A DNA stretch of 17,091 nt from an uncultured Gemella sp. (GTDB lineage Bacteria > Bacillota > Bacilli > Staphylococcales > Gemellaceae). The DNA lies in the NCBI GenBank assembly GCA_938038035.1, contig CALHQV010000255.1, positions 1 through 17,091 of the forward strand, given 5' to 3'. A program made the translations under genes and the position numbers. The notes beneath the pieces were generated by a model. That model was not told the DNA's origin. It saw only the letters and a program-made list of their open reading frames with translations, and did no database searches. This document shows, piece after piece, positions 13,132 to 17,091 of the stretch. The stretch's first letter is position 1. Each line of letters opens with the position of its first letter.

Positions 13132-14331
13132 CTATTTCCCAAATAACAATTTGAAGAAGTTTAATTTTTGACCGTATCTTAACGTCGCTAATCTGTATAC
13201 TCTAACACTCGCAAGTGCCACAAGTAATGTAGTTACAGCTAATATACCATAAGATAATCCTAATTCTTGCATAGATACGTTGCTTATAGCATAACGTGTA
13301 AACATTACAAAATATGATGTAAATGGAACATATGATAAAATCTCTGCAAGTTTAGTATCTCCAGTTGAACCCATAATATAGTAGTTTACGAAGAATGCAC
13401 CCATAAACGTCAACATCGGTAAAGTTATCGCTCCGTTAACATCCTCAATCTTACTAACTAATGAAGCAAATGCCGCGTACATAAACATAAACATTACAAA
13501 TCCAGTTAGCGCAAATGCTAATCCTACACCAAGAACTTTTAAATCTACATTTTCTATAATGTGTTTGATATTATCACTATATCTAGAACCATTGATTTTT
13601 AGACCTGCGAATAATCCTCCAACAATTAAGCCCATTTGAATAAGTACCGCAACCGATAAAGCTAATACTTTCCCTAAAATTAATGTTCTAGGATTTACAG
13701 TGACTACTAATAATTCCATAGCTCTATTACTTTTCTCCTTAACTACATTTGTCGCAACTACACTACCGAATTGGACTACTGTCATATAAACGATGAATGT
13801 AAGAACATAAACTACTACAACATTTACTACTTGAGTTTGAGCATCAGAATCTCCACTTACGTTCACAGGTACAGGTTGAGGTAGATGTGATTTCACGTTA
13901 GTTACTTTATCATAATCTAAACCATTTTGTTTATAGACTAATTTTTCTACATTTTTTCCAAAAGCTTCTTTAAATTCACTACTATCTTTACTAAAGATAG
14001 ATTGTCTAGATAAATACTCATAACTATCTTTAGTTATGACGATACCTTCATCTAATTTTTTAGCTTTAATATCTTTTTCTAAAGCATCTTTACTATCGTA
14101 TTTTTTAGCTTCTTTTAGATCATCTAACTTAACATTTACATCTTTTACAACATATGCACTACGATTGAAATTATCATTGCTCTCACCTTTAAAAATGTTA
14201 CTATTAGCAATCGATGGCACGAATGTTATCCCTATAGCTATAATAAAATACAATGCCATAATAACTTTCGTCGCTTTTTTCGCAAAAAATTGTTTAAACT
14301 CAAAATTAAATACTGTACTAAAATTTTTCAT
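13132..14331 (-). CDS. ABC-2 type transporter permease, NatB/YhaP-like
   Basis: This is a 399-aa membrane subunit of an export-type ABC transporter. The layout is typical: one N-terminal membrane segment (about 22-41), a large extracytoplasmic domain rich in Lys and Asp (about 42-165), then five C-terminal segments. After the second segment comes the family motif EKSNRAMELLVVTVNPRT (199-216), followed by LILGK. The start is only two bases after the stop of the ATPase gene, so the two are translated together and form one transporter. Related pairs are NatAB and YhaQP, linked to export of ions or unknown compounds. The substrate here is unknown. It is the last gene of a five-gene operon headed by padR, which suggests inducible expression. 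Confidence 0.85.
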   Translation of the reverse strand: MKNFSTVFNFEFKQFFAKKATKVIMALYFIIAIGITFVPSIANSNIFKGESNDNFNRSAYVVKDVNVKLDDLKEAKKYDSKDALEKDIKAKKLDEGIVITKDSYEYLSRQSIFSKDSSEFKEAFGKNVEKLVYKQNGLDYDKVTNVKSHLPQPVPVNVSGDSDAQTQVVNVVVVYVLTFIVYMTVVQFGSVVATNVVKEKSNRAMELLVVTVNPRTLILGKVLALSVAVLIQMGLIVGGLFAGLKINGSRYSDNIKHIIENVDLKVLGVGLAFALTGFVMFMFMYAAFASLVSKIEDVNGAITLPMLTFMGAFFVNYYIMGSTGDTKLAEILSYVPFTSYFVMFTRYAISNVSMQELGLSYGILAVTTLLVALASVRVYRLATLRYGQKLNFFKLLFGK

Positions 14332-14333
14332 AA

Positions 14334-15236
14334 TTACTTACCTACCTGTTCTTTGAAAATATCTTCTAACGAAGGTTTATAAAGTTTGAATTCTTCTATA
14401 TTAAAACTGCTTCCTGCAAGTTTTGCTAATAGTTCTTTTTTAGCTCCCTCTTCTTTGAAATCAAGAAGCACTCCCTCTGGAACTAATGAATACTCAATAC
14501 CTAATGGTATAGACTTAAGGTTAGCAAGCAGTTCCTCTTTCTCAAAACCACTAACACTCAAGATCATTTTTCCATGTCCTAGTTGTTTTTTAATATAATC
14601 TAGGTTCCCACTTAGGGTAATTTTACCTTTTTCTAGTATATTAATATCCTCACAGAATGTTTCCACAACCGGCATTTGATGAGATGAGAAAATAACAAGT
14701 TTATCTTTTTTGATAAAGTCTGTAATTATTTCTTTTAGTTTTGATACGTTCACCGGGTCAAGTCCACTGAATGGCTCGTCAAAAACAAGAATATCTGGAT
14801 CATTCATAACACTTTGGATAATTTGAATTTTTTGTGCATTACCTTTAGATAATGTTTTTAATGCTTGTTTATTATCCTCTAGTTCGAAGTACTCTAACCA
14901 TTTTTTCGCTTCTGTTTGTGCAGCTTTCTTCTTCATACCTTTTAGCATTCCGAAGTACGTAAGCTGATCTACTAGTCCAACACCATCGTACATTCCGCGT
15001 TCTTCTGGTAGATATCCAATTTTTACCTTACTGTGATCTAAAGGCTTTCCATCTAGTAAAATCTCCCCTTTATCAGGCTTGAATATGTCTAATAGAATTC
15101 TAAAACTCGTAGTCTTACCACTACCATTTCGTCCTAAATATCCATTAGCCACTCCACTTTTCGCTGTGAAGTTAACACCTTTAAGAACCTTTTTATTTCC
15201 AAAACTTTTCTCTACATTTTTAAATTCTAAAATCAT
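14334..15236 (-). CDS. ABC transporter ATP-binding protein, NatA/YhaQ-like
   Basis: This is a 300-aa cytoplasmic ATPase that drives the neighbouring ABC-2 permease. It has Walker A GRNGSGKTT (35-43), the Q-loop region GYLPEERGMY (74-83) characteristic of this subgroup, signature LSKGN (129-133), Walker B ILVFDEP (149-155) and H-loop SSHQM (His186). Beyond residue 215 there is an accessory C-terminal domain of the type found in YhaQ-like ATPases (DUF4162), ending PSLEDIFKE. The ribosome site is modest (GAGG, eight bases before the ATG). It follows a 46-base gap after the second DUF2812 gene, the only sizeable gap in the operon, which holds a TAACTT/AAGTTA dyad (15255-15272). Confidence 0.88.
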   Translation of the reverse strand: MILEFKNVEKSFGNKKVLKGVNFTAKSGVANGYLGRNGSGKTTSFRILLDIFKPDKGEILLDGKPLDHSKVKIGYLPEERGMYDGVGLVDQLTYFGMLKGMKKKAAQTEAKKWLEYFELEDNKQALKTLSKGNAQKIQIIQSVMNDPDILVFDEPFSGLDPVNVSKLKEIITDFIKKDKLVIFSSHQMPVVETFCEDINILEKGKITLSGNLDYIKKQLGHGKMILSVSGFEKEELLANLKSIPLGIEYSLVPEGVLLDFKEEGAKKELLAKLAGSSFNIEEFKLYKPSLEDIFKEQVGK

Positions 15237-15282
15237 AGCCCTTACCTCATTTCCTAACTTAATTAAAAGTTAAATCCCTTTT

Positions 15283-15825
15283 TTATTCATCATTATTTTT
15301 TATTTCTTTTGTTAACTTGAAATACTTCGGTAAAAACATTCCAAGTCCACTTATACAGTAACCAAATATACCACCTATTAATCCACCTAGTAACATAGCT
15401 AACACATCAGGTATTCCGCTATTAATTACCCATTTAATATTAGTAAAATACAATACCGCTATTAGACTTATTAAAATAAACAAAACTACAAATCTTAACA
15501 ATCTATATTTAACAATTTCTAATTCCGTCTCGGTATCAGTATATATTGGATACGAACTTGAAGTTCCTTCAGCTAGCCTAAACAAATTATAAACTTGAAA
15601 TTTATGAAGCTTCCAGCCACTTACTTTATAATATTCTTCTATCTCTGGTGTAAAATTTTTATCAAAGATAAATTTATATTGCTTATCACTAGTCTCTGAG
15701 ACTTTCTTCATTCTAATTGCGACTATAGCCTCTTTATCGTATTCATATCCCTCAGCTGCAAGGCTATTCATTTTATCCGCTACTTTATCATAGCTTATAA
15801 ATACCGGAACATATTTATACTTCAT
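15283..15825 (-). CDS. DUF2812 membrane protein, second copy
   Basis: This is a 180-aa protein of the DUF2812 type. The N-terminal soluble part (1-105) has the pattern seen in the family: an early SYDKVADKMNSLAAEGYEY helix region, YKFIFDK, a VSGWKLHKF motif and IYTDTETELE. Two membrane segments follow (about 109-128 and 138-166). It begins four bases after the stop of the preceding DUF2812 gene, with AAAGGA as ribosome site overlapping that stop. DUF2812 genes are commonly found beside padR regulators. Their biochemical role is not established; a membrane sensor or anti-repressor that talks to PadR is one guess. The pair differs enough to be an old duplication. Confidence 0.75.
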   Translation of the reverse strand: MKYKYVPVFISYDKVADKMNSLAAEGYEYDKEAIVAIRMKKVSETSDKQYKFIFDKNFTPEIEEYYKVSGWKLHKFQVYNLFRLAEGTSSSYPIYTDTETELEIVKYRLLRFVVLFILISLIAVLYFTNIKWVINSGIPDVLAMLLGGLIGGIFGYCISGLGMFLPKYFKLTKEIKNNDE

Positions 15826-15829
15826 AAAT

Positions 15830-16345
15830 TCAATCCTTTCTTCTCTTCAAAAATAAATATTTTATAAAGAATGCTATATTTACAGCACTTAGTCCTAAAC
15901 CAAAGCCAAAAGACATTCCTGTAATAAAATCAATTACTTCAGATTCCATTAAAAATTTATTTATTAAATGTGTAATCAAAGCTATAAGAAAGCATCCTAA
16001 CATGATTTTCGCATTAAATTTTATTCTATATAACCACATGTAGTCTTTACTCAGATTATCTGTATATAGTGTAGTCGCTGTAGGTTCACCACGTAATACT
16101 TGCCAGAAAAAACTATTTCTAACTACTTCCCAACCGTTAAATCTGTAGAAGTCTTTACGTTCTGCATCGAACTTTTTATCGTATACCAATTCGTATTTGT
16201 AATTAACTTTTTCTCCTTTTTCTAATAAAACGAAGAATCCAAGAAACTTTTTAAAATGCCAGCCCTCTGCACTATACTTTTCTAATTTTCTCATAATACT
16301 TTCATTTGTATAAGCAAATGCATGTATCACCTTATATTTACTCAT
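15830..16345 (-). CDS. DUF2812 membrane protein, first copy
   Basis: This is a 171-aa protein from the ATG at 16345. It has the DUF2812 pattern: an N-terminal soluble part with KLEKYSAEGWHFKKF, YKYELVYDKKFD, a FNGWEVV motif and TLYTDNLSKDY, then two membrane segments (about 112-134 and 140-165) and a Lys/Arg-rich end. The chosen ATG has AGGTGG at good spacing. A longer GTG-started frame (16357) would overlap that site. The start overlaps the padR stop by eight bases (ATGAGTAA), so padR and this gene are translationally coupled, which argues for a linked function. The exact role is unknown. Confidence 0.75.
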   Translation of the reverse strand: MSKYKVIHAFAYTNESIMRKLEKYSAEGWHFKKFLGFFVLLEKGEKVNYKYELVYDKKFDAERKDFYRFNGWEVVRNSFFWQVLRGEPTATTLYTDNLSKDYMWLYRIKFNAKIMLGCFLIALITHLINKFLMESEVIDFITGMSFGFGLGLSAVNIAFFIKYLFLKRRKD

Positions 16346-16670
16346 AACTTCCACCACCTATAAACTTCTTAGCTACATCAAGTAAAAACTGTCGAAGTTT
16401 TATATTTTTCTCCAAAACTTCCATACCTTTTGGAGTAATATGATATTCTTTTTTCGAATTATCAATTTCTTTATCTTCTATCCAGCCTACAGAAACCATT
16501 TTACCTAAAGTCGTATACATTGTCGCAGGTCCGATAATAATATTATTATCAGTAATTTCTGCCACCTTTTGCATTATTAAATAACCATGAATAGGTTCTG
16601 TTAAAACTAGAAGTGTAAAAAATATACTATCCGTTAATTCGCCCGTCTCATAAGGGCTTAACTTTGCCAT
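16338..16670 (-). CDS. padR: PadR-family transcriptional repressor
   Basis: This is a 110-aa winged-helix regulator, the size of the short (subfamily-2) PadR proteins. The family landmarks are present: LTDSIFFTLLVLTEPIHGYLIMQKV (about 12-36 in the chain), then IGPATMYTTLGKMVSVGWIE as the recognition helix and wing (about 46-65), and KKEYHITPKGMEVL. PadR proteins bind dyads in their own promoters and release them on binding a drug, phenolic compound or other effector. It is the first gene of the operon. GGAGG stands six to seven bases before the ATG. Three copies of a 17-bp dyad cover its promoter, which strongly suggests autoregulation of the whole padR-DUF2812-DUF2812-ABC unit. The effector is unknown. 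Confidence 0.9.
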   Translation of the reverse strand: MAKLSPYETGELTDSIFFTLLVLTEPIHGYLIMQKVAEITDNNIIIGPATMYTTLGKMVSVGWIEDKEIDNSKKEYHITPKGMEVLEKNIKLRQFLLDVAKKFIGGGSYE

Positions 16671-16708
16671 TTTATCCCTCCCAACCTAATTAGAGATATT
16701 CTTTATCT

Positions 16709-16763
16709 ATATCCATTATTGATATATCTATCTTCGATATAATTATATATCCATCATTGATAT
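16709..16763. promoter_or_regulatory. Three PadR-type operator dyads
   Basis: The pattern ATATC-N7-GATAT occurs at 16709-16725, 16724-16740 and 16747-16763. The inner bases are also partly symmetric (NATNATN in two copies, NATCTTN in one). The first two overlap by two bases. The third fills the promoter spacer exactly, and the second covers the predicted start of transcription. They are most likely binding sites for the PadR protein encoded next door. Confidence 0.75.
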
Positions 16764-16770
16764 AAGTCAA
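16742..16770 (-). promoter_or_regulatory. Promoter of the padR operon
   Basis: TTGACT (16765-16770) and a perfect TATAAT (16742-16747) are 17 bp apart in the minus direction. The transcript would start near 16735. The spacer is occupied by one of the three dyads, so a bound repressor would block RNA polymerase. Confidence 0.88.
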
Positions 16771-16800
16771 TAGATTTTTTATTTTTTTTATAAAAAACAC
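16771..16800. other. Probable chimeric junction between two genomes
   Basis: Left of this stretch is the complete padR promoter of the Gram-positive genome. Right of it begins an arginine-regulated promoter and gene of Haemophilus/Pasteurellaceae type. The 30 bases between are almost all A and T with runs of six to eight, where assembly or amplification can join unrelated molecules. The exact breakpoint cannot be fixed by eye. Confidence 0.7.
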
Positions 16801-16838
16801 TTGCATAATTAATCATTAAAAAGTAATATTTATTCATT
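16800..16838. promoter_or_regulatory. Tandem ARG boxes (ArgR operator)
   Basis: TGCATAATTAATCA (16802-16815) and GTAATATTTATTCA (16823-16836) each match the arms of the ArgR core TGAATWWWWATTCA at 8 of 10 positions, and all four central bases in both are A or T. As 18-bp boxes they are separated by exactly 3 bp, the spacing known for paired ARG boxes in enterobacteria. They overlap the artP promoter. Confidence 0.7.
16801..16829 (+). promoter_or_regulatory. Candidate promoter of artP
   Basis: TTGCAT (16801-16806), 17 bp, then TAATAT (16824-16829). Both hexamers are imperfect. The position inside the two ARG boxes supports the call: ArgR with arginine would block it. Confidence 0.5.
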
Positions 16839-16873
16839 CTTGGAGATCGAGAGAGGATAGCAGTAAACTTAGT

Positions 16874-17091
16874 ATGGCGATTAGTGTTAAAAATTTGAAT
16901 TTCTTTTATGGTTCATCACAGGCATTGTTTGATATCAATCTTGATGCACAAGAAGGCGATACCGTGGTGTTACTTGGACCAAGTGGCGCAGGAAAAAGTA
17001 CGTTAATCCGTACATTAAATTTATTAGAAGTGCCGACCTCTGGCGAATTGCATATTGCGAATAATCATTTTGATTTGTCTCAAGCGAATAA
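16874..17091 (+). CDS. artP: Arginine ABC transporter ATP-binding protein ArtP, 5' part only
   Basis: The first 72 codons of an ATPase run off the end of the window. The translation starts MAISVKNLNFFYGSSQALFD and contains Walker A GPSGAGKST followed by LIRTLNLLEVP. This follows Escherichia coli ArtP (FYG..QALFDI.LD, LVLLGPSGAGKSS, LNLLEMP..G.L.IA.NHFD) closely and resembles Haemophilus ArtP even more, from memory. ArtP energises arginine import with ArtQ, ArtM and binding proteins. GAGG lies 16-17 bases before the ATG, a long spacing, and no other in-frame start fits. Codons such as GCG, GGC, ACC, CCG and GTG are common here and rarer in the rest of the window. It is almost certainly from a different organism than the rest. 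Confidence 0.88.
   Translation, partial: MAISVKNLNFFYGSSQALFDINLDAQEGDTVVLLGPSGAGKSTLIRTLNLLEVPTSGELHIANNHFDLSQAN

Noticed and set aside
14036..14598. Plus-strand open frames opposite the ABC ATPase and permease genes.
   Set aside because: They follow the reverse complement of well-supported genes, have low-complexity Ser/Leu composition and lack ribosome sites.
16801..17091. artP as a true neighbour of the padR operon, for example by horizontal transfer.
   Set aside because: The block carries an intact proteobacterial ArgR promoter and abrupt codon change, and it meets the other genome within A/T runs at the window edge. A chimeric join is the simpler explanation without read support.

Overview
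Organism and integrity. Positions 1 to about 16770 look like one AT-rich, Gram-positive (Bacillota) chromosome. The signs are strong AGGAGG-type ribosome binding sites, lipobox lipoproteins, CodY-like boxes, a SteT-type permease and a PadR/DUF2812/ABC-2 operon. An oral relative of Gemella is my best guess, made from memory of protein sequences and not from a search. The last ~290 bases do not belong with the rest. They carry the start of artP (arginine ABC transporter ATPase) with two tandem ARG boxes, in the style of Haemophilus/Pasteurellaceae. The switch falls in A/T homopolymer-rich DNA at about 16771-16800, so the window most likely ends in an assembly or template chimera.

Layout. (1) 1-8611: an oligopeptide importer, all on the minus strand. 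oppD, oppF, oppB and oppC form a tight operon closed by an intrinsic terminator. Two paralogous 600-residue lipoproteins follow, each with its own promoter candidate: oppA1 with a near-perfect promoter and CodY-like box, and oppA2 behind a leader with a 17-bp terminator-like hairpin. (2) 8612-9427: a solitary walJ/yycJ-type metallo-beta-lactamase-fold nuclease gene. (3) 9585-11174: trpB on the plus strand, preceded by a 15-residue leader peptide with two Trp codons and a set of mutually exclusive RNA helices ending in an intrinsic terminator. This is a classic-looking ribosome-dependent attenuator. (4) 11175-11640: an unannotated-looking type I toxin-antitoxin module: a 34-residue holin-like/TxpA-type membrane peptide, an overlapping upstream small ORF and a convergent antisense RNA. 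It lies between two almost identical 52-bp copies of the trpB terminator. (5) 11697-13010: a SteT-like amino acid permease on the minus strand, convergent with trpB. (6) 13132-16670: a minus-strand operon padR - DUF2812 - DUF2812 - ABC ATPase - ABC-2 permease. Its promoter is covered by three copies of a 17-bp dyad, so it is probably autoregulated by the PadR protein. (7) 16771-17091: the foreign artP start.

How it fits together. Much of the window is nutrient acquisition controlled by amino acid status. It has peptide import with CodY-like sites, a lone tryptophan synthase beta gene under Trp attenuation with a weaker CodY-like site, and an amino acid exchanger. The padR operon looks like an inducible export or cell-envelope stress system. 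All RNA-structure and operator claims were read by eye, and no folding or database search was run.
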